A DNA stretch of 38,932 nt, taken from Pseudomonas fontis. Lineage in GTDB: Bacteria; Pseudomonadota; Gammaproteobacteria; Pseudomonadales; Pseudomonadaceae. Within the stretch, counting starts at the first letter, position 1. Each line of letters starts with the position of its first letter. The notes below the pieces were generated by a model. The model did no database searches, was not told where the DNA came from, and worked only from the letters and a program-made list of their open reading frames with translations. Position numbers and translations under genes: made by a program. The DNA lies in NCBI RefSeq assembly GCF_028656955.1, contig NZ_JAMDGY010000083.1:1-38932 (forward strand), in the 5' to 3' direction. Shown here piece after piece: positions 24,830 to 33,993 of this stretch.

Positions 24830-24985
24830 TTACTTGATCTTGGCTTCCTTGTAGATCACGTGCTTGCGAACAACCGGATCGAATTTTTTGATTTCGATTT
24901 TGTCCGGAGTAGTGCGCTTGTTCTTGTCGGTGGTGTAGAAGTGGCCGGTATTAGCGGTCGACACCAGACGGATCAATTCACGCAT
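24830..24985 (-). CDS. rpmG: 50S ribosomal protein L33
   Basis: Ribosomal protein of 51 aa beginning MRELIRLVSTANTGHFYTT and ending YKEAKIK, which matches bacterial L33. There is no CxxC zinc pair, so this is the zinc-free form. It lies 11 bp downstream of rpmB on the same strand and should be cotranscribed from the promoter at 25382-25410. Confidence 0.96.
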   Translation of the reverse strand: MRELIRLVSTANTGHFYTTDKNKRTTPDKIEIKKFDPVVRKHVIYKEAKIK

Positions 24986-24996
24986 GATTCTCTCCC

Positions 24997-25233
24997 TTAG
25001 ACCTTAGCGCCGTTACGGCGAATGTCGACCAGAACGGCATCAATGCCGCGCTTGTCGATGATGCGCATGCCTTTGGCAGAAACGCGCAGACGCACGAAAC
25101 GCTTCTCGGACTCGACCCAGAAGCGATGATGCTGCAGGTTCGGCAGGAAACGACGACGGGTTTTGTTGTTTGCGTGGGAAATGTTATTCCCGGTTACCGG
25201 ACCCTTACCGGTAACTTGACAGACTCTCGACAT
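24997..25233 (-). CDS. rpmB: 50S ribosomal protein L28
   Basis: Ribosomal protein of 78 aa starting MSRVCQVTGKGPVTGNNISH, with the L28 pattern NKTRRRFLPNLQ and ending VDIRRNGAKV. First gene of the rpmB-rpmG pair. Full-length, with no unusual features. Confidence 0.97.
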   Translation of the reverse strand: MSRVCQVTGKGPVTGNNISHANNKTRRRFLPNLQHHRFWVESEKRFVRLRVSAKGMRIIDKRGIDAVLVDIRRNGAKV

Positions 25234-25595
25234 GCCTCAGCCCTCTAAAACCACATGCCCAACCCGGCATGGGTTGGCCGCTTAATCTCTCAGTCTTTGG
25301 CGCTAGGCGCCGTGTTTCTTCAGGGTCTTATCGGCTAGATCAGCTGATGCGACAAACCGAGCCCCTAGAAAAGAGCGCTGCTTTATACCAGAAAGACCAA
25401 AGCACAACAACACAAGTTGCAATCTACCTGAATGCTTTACGCTGCCGCGCGCCGTGGCTGGGGGCTTGCGCGGCCACCGACCACTCGTCGCAGAAATAGG
25501 AAAAAAGACATTGGCCATTTCCAATCTTGCGCACTAGGGTAGGACTTTTCCAGACTGCGCCGGCAGATGGGCCATCGTTCAGCCAAGGAGTCCCC
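25234..25595. other. Intergenic region rpmB / binding-protein gene
   Basis: This 362-bp stretch holds the rpmBG promoter (25382-25410) and about 150 bp of rpmB leader. I see no convincing small gene. The right part, up to the AAGGAG at 25585, must hold the promoter of the binding-protein gene, but no clear -35/-10 pair is visible there. The small stem TTGGCGCTAGGCGCC near 25300 is not followed by a T-run. Confidence 0.5.
25382..25410 (-). promoter_or_regulatory. Putative sigma-70 promoter of rpmB-rpmG
   Basis: On the minus strand: -35 TTGTTG (25405-25410), a 17-bp spacer, -10 TATAAA (25382-25387). This is a good housekeeping match in the right place for a ribosomal-protein operon, with a leader of about 140 bases. 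Confidence 0.6.
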
Positions 25596-27185
25596 ATGCG
25601 TCCTGCCGTTTTCCCCCTGTTGCTCGCCGCCCTGCTCGGCCCCGCGATATCCCAGGCCGCCGCGCTGAGCGTGTGCACAGAGGCCAGCCCGGAAGGCTTC
25701 GACGTGGTGCAATATAACTCACTGACCACCACCAATGCCTCCGCCGATGTACTGATGAACCGCCTGGTGGAGTTCGACGCGACCAGCGGCAAGGTGGTGC
25801 CCAGCCTGGCCGAGAGCTGGACCGTGTCGCCCGACGGCCTGGTCTACGACTTCAAGCTGCGTGCCGGGGTGAAATTCCACAGCACCGCCTATTTCAAGCC
25901 CGGCCGTACCCTGGATGCCGACGACGTGCTGTTCAGCTTCCAGCGCATGATTTACCCGGCGCACTCCTGGCACAAGATCGCCCAGAGCGGTTACCCCCAT
26001 GCCCAGTCGCTGCAGCTGCCAAGCCTGATCAAGCAGATCGAGACCCCGGACCCGCTGACCGTGCGCTTCACCCTCGACCACGCCGACGCGACCTTCCTCG
26101 CCACCCTGAGCATGGGCTTTGCCTCGATCTACTCGGCCGAGTACGCCGACCAGTTGCTCAAGGCCGGGACGCCGGAGAAGCTCAACAGCCAGCCCATCGG
26201 CACCGGACCATTCGTTTTCAACCGTTTCCAGAAGGATGCGGTGGTGCGCTATCGAGCCAACCCGGACTACTTCGCGGGCAAGCCGGCCATCGACCCGCTG
26301 GTGTTCGCCATCACCCCGGATGCCAACGTGCGCCTGCAAAAGCTCAAGCGCAACGAGTGCCAGATTGCGCTCTCGCCAAAGCCCCTGGACATCGCTGCGG
26401 CCAGCACTGACTCAACATTGAAAATCGCGAAAACAGAAGCCTTCATGACGGCATTTGTTGCGATCAACAGCCAGCACCCTCCTTTTGACAAAGTCGAAGT
26501 GCGCCAGGCCATCAACCTGGCGTTCGACAAGGCCAGCTACCTCAAGGCAGTGTTTGAAGACACCGCAGTGGCCGCCAACGGCCCTTACCCACCGAACACC
26601 TGGAGCTACGCCAAGGACTTGCCCGGCTACCCCTACGATCAGGACAAGGCCCGCGAACTGCTGAAAAAAGCCGGTTTGGCAGAAGGCTTCAGCACCACGA
26701 TCTGGACCCGCCCGTCGGGCAGCCTGCTCAACCCCAACCCGAGCCTCGGCGCGCAACTGCTCCAGGCCGACCTGGCCAAGGTCGGCATCAAGGCCGAGAT
26801 CCGCGTGATCGAATGGGGCGAGCTGATCCGCCGTGCCAAGGCGGCCGAGCACGACTTGCTGTTCATGGGCTGGGCAGGCGACAACGGCGACCCGGACAAC
26901 TTCCTCAGCCCGCAATTTGCCTGCGCAGCGGTCAAGTCCGGGACCAACTTCGCGCGCTACTGCGACAGCCGCCTGGACCAGTTGATCAGCGCCGGCAAGA
27001 CCACCACCGACCAGAGCGTGCGCAGCCGCCTGTACCAGCAGGCCCAGGCGCAGATCCAGCAGCAGGCCCTGTGGCTGCCACTGGCGCACCCAACCGCCGC
27101 AGCGCTGATGCGCCAGGGCGTGGAGGGTTATCAGGTGAGCCCGTTCGGTCGCCAGGACTTTGCCGGGGTTACGCTCAAGCCTTGA
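25596..27185 (+). CDS. ABC transporter substrate-binding protein, dipeptide/oligopeptide type
   Basis: Periplasmic binding protein of 529 aa of the SBP_bac_5 (DppA/OppA) family. A signal peptide spans about residues 1-22 (PLLLAALLGPAISQA, cleaved before ALS). The mature start SVCTEASPEGFDVVQYNS is typical of DppA-like proteins, as are LAESWTVSPDGLVYDF and GTGPFVFNRF. It captures peptides for an ABC importer. No permease or ATPase gene adjoins it, so it probably serves a transporter encoded elsewhere. ATG at 25596 is five bases after AAGGAG. Its 3' end overlaps the convergent radC by 11 bp. Confidence 0.9.
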   Translation: MRPAVFPLLLAALLGPAISQAAALSVCTEASPEGFDVVQYNSLTTTNASADVLMNRLVEFDATSGKVVPSLAESWTVSPDGLVYDFKLRAGVKFHSTAYFKPGRTLDADDVLFSFQRMIYPAHSWHKIAQSGYPHAQSLQLPSLIKQIETPDPLTVRFTLDHADATFLATLSMGFASIYSAEYADQLLKAGTPEKLNSQPIGTGPFVFNRFQKDAVVRYRANPDYFAGKPAIDPLVFAITPDANVRLQKLKRNECQIALSPKPLDIAAASTDSTLKIAKTEAFMTAFVAINSQHPPFDKVEVRQAINLAFDKASYLKAVFEDTAVAANGPYPPNTWSYAKDLPGYPYDQDKARELLKKAGLAEGFSTTIWTRPSGSLLNPNPSLGAQLLQADLAKVGIKAEIRVIEWGELIRRAKAAEHDLLFMGWAGDNGDPDNFLSPQFACAAVKSGTNFARYCDSRLDQLISAGKTTTDQSVRSRLYQQAQAQIQQQALWLPLAHPTAAALMRQGVEGYQVSPFGRQDFAGVTLKP

Positions 27186-27855
27186 GCCAGCCGTGCTCGA
27201 CCATCGACAGCGGCTCTCCGTCGCCGATGATGATGTGGTCGAGCACGCGCACCTCTACCAGCCCCAGGGCTTCCTTGAGCTGCAGGGTCATGTGCAGGTC
27301 GGCCTGACTCGGCTCGGGCACCCCGGAGGGGTGGTTGTGACACAGGATCAAGGCCGCCGCGTTGTGCGCCAGGGAACGCTTGACCACCTCCCGCGGGTAC
27401 ACCCGCGCACTGTCGATGGAGCCGCGAAACAGGATCTCGAAGCCCAGCGGCCGCTGCTTGGTGTCCAGAAACAGGCAAGCAAACGCCTCGCTCGACTCGT
27501 GGCGCAGCATCGCCTTGAGGTACCGGCGCACCGCAGCCGGGCTGCACAGGGCCGGCTCACGCTCGATGGTCTCTGCCAGGTGGCGCCGACCGATTTCCAT
27601 CACCGCCTGCAACTGGGTGTATTTGGCAGGCCCCAGGCCGAGCTCGCCAAGGAAGGTGGACATGTCCGCCTCCATCAAGGCCCTGAGGCCGCCGAACTTC
27701 TTCAGCAGGCAACGCGCCAGATCGACCGCGCTTTTGCCGGCCACCCCGGTTCGCAAAAAAACCGCCAGCAATTCCGCATCGGAAAGGCTTGCCGCCCCGC
27801 ATTGCAACAACCGCTCCCGTGGACGTTCCGCCACCGGCCATTCCCTGATGCTCAT
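27175..27855 (-). CDS. radC: RadC-family JAB1/MPN domain protein
   Basis: Protein of 226 aa. An N-terminal helix-hairpin-helix-like region (about 1-95, with PRERLLQCGAASLSDAELLA) precedes a JAMM metalloprotease-like domain. The metal motif HNHPSGVPEPSQAD is at about 172-185. Despite the name, a role in DNA repair has not held up in other bacteria and the true function is uncertain. It is divergent from coaBC, the usual neighbour in gammaproteobacteria. Confidence 0.94.
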   Translation of the reverse strand: MSIREWPVAERPRERLLQCGAASLSDAELLAVFLRTGVAGKSAVDLARCLLKKFGGLRALMEADMSTFLGELGLGPAKYTQLQAVMEIGRRHLAETIEREPALCSPAAVRRYLKAMLRHESSEAFACLFLDTKQRPLGFEILFRGSIDSARVYPREVVKRSLAHNAAALILCHNHPSGVPEPSQADLHMTLQLKEALGLVEVRVLDHIIIGDGEPLSMVEHGWLKA

Positions 27856-27991
27856 TGCATGCCTCCCTGTCTATCCGTTGCTGCTCCCGGTTTCAGCGCT
27901 GTGCTAATCTAGCCGCCTCATTTTTGCGCGACGAACCGGCCTGGGGAGGCGTCGTCGTCGCGTGCAAACACTGATCAACAAAGGCAAGCCT

Positions 27992-29200
27992 ATGCAGCGG
28001 CTGTATCGGAAACGCATTGTTCTCGGCGTCGGCGGCGGTATTGCCGCCTACAAGAGCGCCGAGCTGGTTCGCCGACTTCTGGACCACGGTGCCCAGGTGC
28101 GCGTGGTCATGACCCGTGGCGGGGCGGAGTTCATTACCCCCCTGACCATGCAGGCCCTGTCCGGGCACCCTGTGCACATGGACCTATTGGACCCCGCTGC
28201 CGAAGCGGCGATGGGCCACATCGAACTGGCCAAATGGGCCGACCTGGTGCTGATTGCCCCAGCCACCGCCGACCTGATCGCGCGCCTGGCCCAAGGCGTG
28301 GCCGACGACCTGCTGACCACCCTGGTGCTGGCCACCGACGCCACCGTGGCCGTGGCCCCGGCCATGAACCAGGCCATGTGGCGCGACCCGGCCACCCAGG
28401 CCAACCTCGAGCTGCTGCAAAGCCGGCAGATCCAGGTGTTCGGCCCGGCGTCGGGCAGCCAGGCCTGCGGTGACGTCGGCCTTGGCCGCATGCTCGAGGC
28501 CACTGAGCTGGCCTGGTGCGCCGCCGAAACCTTCCAGCGCCAGTCGCTGACCGGCAAGCACGTGCTGATTACCGCCGGCCCGACCCAGGAAAACATCGAC
28601 CCGGTGCGCTACATCACCAACCACAGCTCCGGCAAGATGGGCTTTGCCCTGGCCGAAGCGGCGGCCGAAGCCGGCGCCCGCGTGACCCTGGTCACCGGCC
28701 CGGTGCACCTGCCGACCCCGGACCGGGTCACGCGCATCGACGTGGTCAGCGCCCGCGACATGCTCGCGGCCTGCGAAGCGGCCATCCCCTGCGACCTGTT
28801 CATCGCCTCGGCAGCGGTAGCGGACTACCGCCCAGAGGTCGTTGCACCACAAAAATTGAAGAAAGACCCTACGACCGGTGACGGCCTGTTGCTGCAGATG
28901 GTCCGCAACCCGGACATCCTCGCCACCATCGCCACCCGTGCAGACCGCCCGTTCAGCGTCGGCTTCGCCGCCGAGACCGAACACCTGCTCGATTACGCCG
29001 CGCGCAAGCTCAAGGACAAGAACCTCGACCTGATCGTCGCCAACGATGTGGCCAACCCCAGCATCGGCTTCAACAGCGAGGAAAACGCCGTCAGCGTGAT
29101 CGACCGCCAACTCCACGAAACCCTCTTCGCGCAGACCAGCAAGGGCAAGATCGCCCGTCAGTTGGTCGCTTTTATCGCCGAACGTCTCAACCAGGTTTAA
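27992..29200 (+). CDS. coaBC: Bifunctional phosphopantothenoylcysteine decarboxylase / phosphopantothenate-cysteine ligase
   Basis: Coenzyme A biosynthesis enzyme of 402 aa (also called Dfp). The N-terminal CoaC flavoprotein domain at about 1-190 has GVGGGIAAYKSAELVRRL, the active-site His in SGHPVHMDL, the PAMNQAMW motif, and the Cys loop GSQACGDVGLGRM. The C-terminal CoaB domain begins at VLITAGPTQENIDPVR and contains NHSSGKMG and LKKDP. Start ATG at 27992 is preceded by a weak AAAGG; a GTG 10 codons upstream is less likely. dut follows after 6 bp, so the two are cotranscribed. Confidence 0.97.
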   Translation: MQRLYRKRIVLGVGGGIAAYKSAELVRRLLDHGAQVRVVMTRGGAEFITPLTMQALSGHPVHMDLLDPAAEAAMGHIELAKWADLVLIAPATADLIARLAQGVADDLLTTLVLATDATVAVAPAMNQAMWRDPATQANLELLQSRQIQVFGPASGSQACGDVGLGRMLEATELAWCAAETFQRQSLTGKHVLITAGPTQENIDPVRYITNHSSGKMGFALAEAAAEAGARVTLVTGPVHLPTPDRVTRIDVVSARDMLAACEAAIPCDLFIASAAVADYRPEVVAPQKLKKDPTTGDGLLLQMVRNPDILATIATRADRPFSVGFAAETEHLLDYAARKLKDKNLDLIVANDVANPSIGFNSEENAVSVIDRQLHETLFAQTSKGKIARQLVAFIAERLNQV

Positions 29201-29206
29201 TTTCGC

Positions 29207-29662
29207 ATGCACGCTCTACAAGCCAAGATCCTCGACCCGCGCATCGGCGCCGAATTCCCGCTGCCGCAGTACGCCACCCCAGGCTCGGCCGGCCTCGACC
29301 TGCGCGCCATGCTCAAGGAAGACACCGTCCTTGAGCCGGGCCAGACCGTCCTGATCCCCACCGGCCTGTCGATCTACGTCGGCGACCCGGGCCTGGCGGC
29401 ACTGATCCTGCCGCGCTCGGGCCTGGGCCACAAACACGGCATCGTGCTCGGCAACCTGGTCGGCCTGATCGACTCCGACTACCAGGGCGAACTGATGGTG
29501 TCGTGCTGGAACCGTGGCAACACCGCCTTCACCATCACCATCGGCGAACGCATCGCCCAACTGGTGCTGGTGCCGGTGGTGCAGGCACATTTCGACATCG
29601 TCGAGACCTTCGACGAAACCCAGCGTGGCGCGGGCGGCTTCGGGCATTCGGGCACCAACTGA
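29207..29662 (+). CDS. dut: dUTP diphosphatase
   Basis: Homotrimeric dUTPase of 151 aa that converts dUTP to dUMP, protecting DNA from uracil and supplying dTMP synthesis. All five motifs are visible: PGSAGLDLRA, PRSGLG, GLIDSDYQGEL, GERIAQLVLVPV and the C-terminal RGAGGFGHSGTN. It starts 6 bp after coaBC and is probably translated by coupling, as only a weak AGG lies upstream. Confidence 0.97.
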   Translation: MHALQAKILDPRIGAEFPLPQYATPGSAGLDLRAMLKEDTVLEPGQTVLIPTGLSIYVGDPGLAALILPRSGLGHKHGIVLGNLVGLIDSDYQGELMVSCWNRGNTAFTITIGERIAQLVLVPVVQAHFDIVETFDETQRGAGGFGHSGTN

Positions 29663-29774
29663 GCCTGACACCCAGCTGCTGACCGCCAAGGATGGCGAAC
29701 TCTCTGGCGATATTGCCGTCCAAGCGTTCAGTTTGAGCCTGCAGCGAAAGCCTTGGAAATTGGAGCTCCCAGAG

Positions 29775-31172
29775 ATGAACGACATGGCACACCTGGTACC
29801 CGCACTGCCTGAAAGCATCTTCCGCGCCTACGATATTCGTGGCGTGGTCGGTGACACCCTGAGCGCCGAGACCGCCTACTGGATCGGCCGCGCCATCGGT
29901 GCACAAAGCCTGGCCCAGGGCGAACCCGACGTGTCGGTCGGCCGTGATGGCCGCCTGTCCGGCCCCCTGCTGGTCGAACAACTGATCAAGGGCCTGGTCG
30001 AAGCTGGCTGTCGCGTCAGCGACGTCGGCCTGGTCCCTACCCCTGCCCTGTATTTCGCCGCCAACGTGCTTGCCGGCAAATCCGGGGTGATGCTCACCGG
30101 TAGCCACAACCCGTCGAACTACAACGGTTTCAAGATCGTCATTGCCGGCGACACCCTGGCCAATGAACAGATCCAGGCCCTGCTCACCCGCCTGAAAAAC
30201 AGCGACCTGAGCCGTGGCGAAGGCAGCGTGCACAAGGTCGAGATCCTTGACCGCTACTTCCAGCAGATCGTCGGCGACATCAAGCTGGCCAAGCGCCTGA
30301 AGGTGGTCGTGGACTGCGGCAACGGCGCCGCCGGGGTGATTGCCCCGCAGTTGATCGAAGCCCTGAACTGCGAAGTGATCCCGCTGTTCTGCGAGGTGGA
30401 CGGCAACTTCCCCAACCACCACCCGGACCCGGGCAAGCCGGAAAACCTGGTCGACCTGATCGCCAAGGTGAAGGAAACCGGCGCCGACATCGGCCTGGCC
30501 TTCGACGGTGACGGCGACCGCGTCGGCGTGGTGACCAATACCGGCAGCATCGTCTACCCGGACCGTCTGCTGATGCTGTTCGCCAAGGACGTATTGGCCC
30601 GCAACCCCGGCGCCGAAATCATCTTCGACGTCAAATGCACCCGGCGCCTGCTGCCGTTGATCGAGCAATATGGCGGCCGCGCGCTAATGTGGAAGACCGG
30701 TCATTCGTTGATCAAGAAGAAGATGAAACAGACCGGCGCCCTGCTCGCCGGTGAGATGAGCGGGCACATCTTCATCAAGGAACGCTGGTACGGCTTCGAC
30801 GACGGCATCTACAGCGCTGCGCGTCTGCTGGAGATCCTCAGCCAGGAGCAGATCGACGCCGAAACGCTGTTCGCCGGCTTCCCGAACGATATTTCCACGC
30901 CCGAAATCAACATTGATGTGACGGACGAGGGTAAATTCAGCATCATTGCTGCACTGCAACGCGACGCCGACTGGGGCGAAGCCAACCTGACCACCATCGA
31001 TGGTGTGCGGGTCGACTATGCCCATGGCTGGGGCCTGGTGCGCGCCTCCAATACCACGCCGGTACTGGTGCTGCGCTTCGAGGCTGACACTGACGCCGAA
31101 CTGCAACGCATCAAGGACGTCTTCCACGCCCAGTTGAAGCGTGTTGCCCCCGACTTGCAATTACCGTTCTGA
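29775..31172 (+). CDS. algC: Phosphomannomutase/phosphoglucomutase
   Basis: Enzyme of 465 aa interconverting the 6- and 1-phosphates of mannose and glucose, feeding alginate, LPS and other polysaccharide precursors. The four active-site regions are present: catalytic Ser in TGSHNPSNYNG at about 108, metal loop DGDGDRVG at about 246, sugar loop GEMSGHIF at about 328, and phosphate-binding RASNTTPVLVLRFE near the end. The start is either ATG 29775 or ATG 29784; GGAG at good distance favours the first. There is no membrane extension upstream. argB follows after 31 bp on the same strand. Confidence 0.95.
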   Translation: MNDMAHLVPALPESIFRAYDIRGVVGDTLSAETAYWIGRAIGAQSLAQGEPDVSVGRDGRLSGPLLVEQLIKGLVEAGCRVSDVGLVPTPALYFAANVLAGKSGVMLTGSHNPSNYNGFKIVIAGDTLANEQIQALLTRLKNSDLSRGEGSVHKVEILDRYFQQIVGDIKLAKRLKVVVDCGNGAAGVIAPQLIEALNCEVIPLFCEVDGNFPNHHPDPGKPENLVDLIAKVKETGADIGLAFDGDGDRVGVVTNTGSIVYPDRLLMLFAKDVLARNPGAEIIFDVKCTRRLLPLIEQYGGRALMWKTGHSLIKKKMKQTGALLAGEMSGHIFIKERWYGFDDGIYSAARLLEILSQEQIDAETLFAGFPNDISTPEINIDVTDEGKFSIIAALQRDADWGEANLTTIDGVRVDYAHGWGLVRASNTTPVLVLRFEADTDAELQRIKDVFHAQLKRVAPDLQLPF

Positions 31173-31203
31173 CCGACCCTTAGTTCCACCATTGGAGCCC
31201 TGC

Positions 31204-32109
31204 ATGACCCTCGATCGCGATGCCGCCACCCATGTCGCCCAGGTACTGTCCGAAGCGCTGCCGTATATCCGACGCTTTGTCGGCAAGACCCTGGTGATCA
31301 AGTACGGCGGCAACGCGATGGAGAGCGAAGAGCTCAAGACCGGCTTTGCCCGCGACATCGTGCTGATGAAGGCCGTGGGCATCAACCCGGTGGTCGTGCA
31401 CGGTGGCGGCCCGCAGATCGGTGACCTGCTCAAGCGTCTATCGATTGAAAGCCACTTCATCGACGGCATGCGCGTCACTGATGCGCAGACCATGGACGTG
31501 GTCGAGATGGTACTGGGCGGCCAGGTGAACAAGGACATCGTCAACCTGATCAACCGCCATGGCGGCAGCGCCATCGGCCTGACGGGCAAGGATGCCGAGC
31601 TGATTCGCGCGAAGAAGCTCACCGTCACCCGCCAGACCCCGGAAATGACCACCCCGGAAATCATCGACATCGGCCATGTCGGCGAAGTGGTCGGGGTGAA
31701 CACCGACCTGCTGAACATGCTGGTGAAGGGCGATTTCATTCCGGTGATCGCGCCAATCGGCGTGGGTGCCAATGGCGAGTCGTACAACATCAACGCCGAC
31801 CTGGTAGCGGGCAAGGTTGCCGAGGCACTGAAAGCCGAGAAGCTGATGCTGCTGACCAACATCGCCGGCCTGATGGACAAGCAAGGCACCGTGCTGACCG
31901 GGCTGACCACCGAGCAAGTCAACGAACTGATCGCCGACGGCACCATCTACGGCGGCATGCTGCCGAAGATCCGCTGTGCACTGGAAGCGGTCCAGGGCGG
32001 GGTCAACAGCTCGCACATCATTGACGGTCGCGTACCGAATGCGGTGCTGCTGGAGATCTTCACCGACAGCGGCGTGGGTACCCTGATCAGCAACTGCAAG
32101 CCACGCTGA
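31204..32109 (+). CDS. argB: Acetylglutamate kinase
   Basis: Second enzyme of arginine synthesis, 301 aa, phosphorylating N-acetyl-L-glutamate. Key motifs are KTLVIKYGGNAM near the N-terminus, the nucleotide loop HGGGPQIGDLL, and the C-terminal GGMLPKIRCALEAVQGGV. An N-terminal helix of about 25 residues before the kinase core is the feature of hexameric, arginine-inhibited enzymes, so feedback control is expected. ATG at 31204 follows GGAG. Probably cotranscribed with algC. Confidence 0.97.
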   Translation: MTLDRDAATHVAQVLSEALPYIRRFVGKTLVIKYGGNAMESEELKTGFARDIVLMKAVGINPVVVHGGGPQIGDLLKRLSIESHFIDGMRVTDAQTMDVVEMVLGGQVNKDIVNLINRHGGSAIGLTGKDAELIRAKKLTVTRQTPEMTTPEIIDIGHVGEVVGVNTDLLNMLVKGDFIPVIAPIGVGANGESYNINADLVAGKVAEALKAEKLMLLTNIAGLMDKQGTVLTGLTTEQVNELIADGTIYGGMLPKIRCALEAVQGGVNSSHIIDGRVPNAVLLEIFTDSGVGTLISNCKPR

Positions 32110-32118
32110 ATACCCTGT

Positions 32119-32137
32119 GGGAGCGGGCGAGTCCCGC
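32119..32137. repeat. Single REP arm (GGGAGCGGGCGAGTCCCGC)
   Basis: One copy of the repeat family seen as a pair at 22610-22676, here without a partner. It is itself a small hairpin and begins 9 bp after the argB stop. Confidence 0.65.
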
Positions 32138-32239
32138 CCTCACAAGTCGGATCCGTCCTACTGCCTTGAAGGAAAAGGACTACCGCGCTTCTGATTGAGT
32201 TTGCCTTAGGCTCGAATCTTCCCCACCGGAGATCCGACC

Positions 32240-32443
32240 ATGGCTCAGAAAGACTTTGTCCCTTACGGCAGTGACGTTTCGGCTGGTTCCTACGAATGTG
32301 TCGATTGCGGTCGCGGCTATTCGAACCAGAGCAAGACCTCGATGCCTCCCTGCCCCAACCTCGACCGGCTGCCGCATACCCTGATGGGTTGGCGGATTCT
32401 CACCGGGCAAGGTGATGCAGTAGGCGATCCGTACCCCGAGTAA
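32240..32443 (+). CDS. Small zinc-ribbon-like protein, function unknown
   Basis: Protein of 67 aa. YECVDCGRGY and the later PPCPNL give a CxxC...C arrangement like a rubredoxin or zinc-ribbon knuckle with one cysteine missing from the second pair. The N-terminus is FVPYGSDVSAGSYECVDCG. GGAG lies upstream of the ATG, and a strong terminator follows, which supports a real gene. I do not recognise a function. Confidence 0.75.
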   Translation: MAQKDFVPYGSDVSAGSYECVDCGRGYSNQSKTSMPPCPNLDRLPHTLMGWRILTGQGDAVGDPYPE

Positions 32444-32456
32444 GAAACGCGACCAC

Positions 32457-32485
32457 AAAAAAGGCGACCCTCAGGTCGCCTTTTT
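32457..32485. terminator. Bidirectional terminator between zinc-ribbon gene and pyrE
   Basis: GGCGACC (32463-32469) pairs with GGTCGCC (32474-32480) around a four-base loop, flanked by six A and five T. It serves both convergent genes. Confidence 0.9.
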
Positions 32486-32491
32486 CATGCA

Positions 32492-33133
32492 TCAGATACC
32501 GTATTGCGCCCGGTAGGCTTCTACCGCCGGTAAATGCTGCTGGAGCGCCGGGTCATCGGCGAGGAACTCCAGCACCTGAGTCAGCGAAACGATGCTGACC
32601 ACCGGAATACCGAAGTCGCGCTCCACTTCCTGGATCGCCGACAGCTCACCATTGCCACGCTCCTGACGGTTCAGCGCGATCAACACGCCCGCCGCCTTGG
32701 CCTGCTGGCTCTGGATGATCTGCATGACCTCACGGATGGCAGTGCCCGCCGTGATCACGTCATCGATGATCAGCACCTCGCCGGTCAGCGGTGCGCCAAC
32801 CAGGCTGCCGCCCTCACCGTGAGCCTTGGCTTCCTTGCGGTTGAAACACCACGGCAGGTCCAGGTCATGATGCTCGGCCAGGGCCACGGCAGTGGTAGCC
32901 GCCAGTGGAATACCCTTGTAGGCCGGGCCGAACAGCACGTCGAACGGGATCTTGCTGTCGACGATCGCCGCCGCATAGAACCGACCGAGCTGGGCCAGGG
33001 CCGAACCGCTGTTGAACAGGCCGGCATTGAAGAAATACGGGCTGGTGCGACCCGACTTGAGAGTGAACTCACCGAAACGCAGAACCCCGCGATCGATGGC
33101 AAAACGAATGAATTCGCGCTGATACGGCTGCAT
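32492..33133 (-). CDS. pyrE: Orotate phosphoribosyltransferase
   Basis: Pyrimidine synthesis enzyme of 213 aa joining orotate to PRPP to make OMP. The start MQPYQREFIRFAIDRGVLRF and the catalytic loop NRKEAKAHGEGGSLVG are typical, as is the PRPP motif VLIIDDVITAGTA at about 119-131. It is divergent from crc, with 80 bp between, the standard Pseudomonas arrangement. Confidence 0.97.
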   Translation of the reverse strand: MQPYQREFIRFAIDRGVLRFGEFTLKSGRTSPYFFNAGLFNSGSALAQLGRFYAAAIVDSKIPFDVLFGPAYKGIPLAATTAVALAEHHDLDLPWCFNRKEAKAHGEGGSLVGAPLTGEVLIIDDVITAGTAIREVMQIIQSQQAKAAGVLIALNRQERGNGELSAIQEVERDFGIPVVSIVSLTQVLEFLADDPALQQHLPAVEAYRAQYGI

Positions 33134-33213
33134 GTAGAGTCCCGGATACCACGGATTTAGCTAATTGAGTACAGCTCGGGTATCATACACGCACGAGATT
33201 TTTGGGGCCATTT

Positions 33214-33993
33214 ATGCGGATCATCAGTGTGAACGTTAATGGCATTCAGGCTGCCGTTGAGCGAGGTTTGCTCAGCTGGCTACAAGCCCAGAATGCCGAC
33301 GTCATCTGCCTACAGGATACCCGCGCCTCGGCCTTTGAACTCGACGATCCAGCTTTCCAGCTCGATGGCTACTTCCTTTATGCCTGCGACGCAGAAGTTC
33401 CCGCCCAAGGCGGCGTGGCACTTTATTCGCGGTTGCAGCCCAAGGCAGTCATCAGCGGCCTGGGCTTCGAGACAGCCGATCGCTACGGGCGATACCTGCA
33501 AGCCGATTTCGACAAAGTCAGTATTGCTACCTTGCTGCTGCCTTCCGGGCAGAACGGCGATGAAGACTTGAACCAGAAATTCAAGTTGATGGACGATTTT
33601 GGCAAGTACCTGGACAAGCAGCGACGCAAGCGTCGTGAGTACATCTATTGCGGCTCGTTGTATGTGGCGCAGCAGAAGCTTGACGTGAAAAACTGGCGCG
33701 ACGGCCAGCAGTCGCCGGGTTTCCTGGCGCCTGAGCGGGCCTGGATGGACGAGATCGTCGGCAACATGGGCTATGTGGATGCCCTGCGTGAAGTCAGCCG
33801 TGAAGGTGACCAGTACAGCTGGTGGCCCGACAACGAGCAGGCCGAGATGCTCAACCTGGGCTGGCGTTTCGACTACCAGCTGCTGACCCCGGGCCTGCGC
33901 CGCTTCGTGCGTAGCGCGCGCTTGCCGCGTCAGCCACGCTTCTCCCAGCATGCGCCACTGATCGTGGACTATGACTGGACGCTGACGATCTGA
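33214..33993 (+). CDS. crc: Catabolite repression control protein Crc
   Basis: Protein of 259 aa with the exonuclease III/AP endonuclease fold but no nuclease function. With Hfq it blocks translation of mRNAs carrying AAnAAnAA sites and so sets carbon-source preference; it is titrated by CrcZ/CrcY-type small RNAs, not present here. Diagnostic sequence includes MRIISVNVNGIQAAVERGLL at the start and RFSQHAPLIVDYDWTL at the end. ATG at 33214 is the family start. A terminator follows at 34006-34035. The convergent DUF4870 frame runs antisense into its last 143 bp. Confidence 0.97.
   Translation: MRIISVNVNGIQAAVERGLLSWLQAQNADVICLQDTRASAFELDDPAFQLDGYFLYACDAEVPAQGGVALYSRLQPKAVISGLGFETADRYGRYLQADFDKVSIATLLLPSGQNGDEDLNQKFKLMDDFGKYLDKQRRKRREYIYCGSLYVAQQKLDVKNWRDGQQSPGFLAPERAWMDEIVGNMGYVDALREVSREGDQYSWWPDNEQAEMLNLGWRFDYQLLTPGLRRFVRSARLPRQPRFSQHAPLIVDYDWTLTI

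Noticed and set aside
33164..33186. TTGAGT ... TATCAT as the crc promoter
   Set aside because: The spacing between boxes is far from 17 bp, so I cannot support a specific promoter in the pyrE-crc gap.
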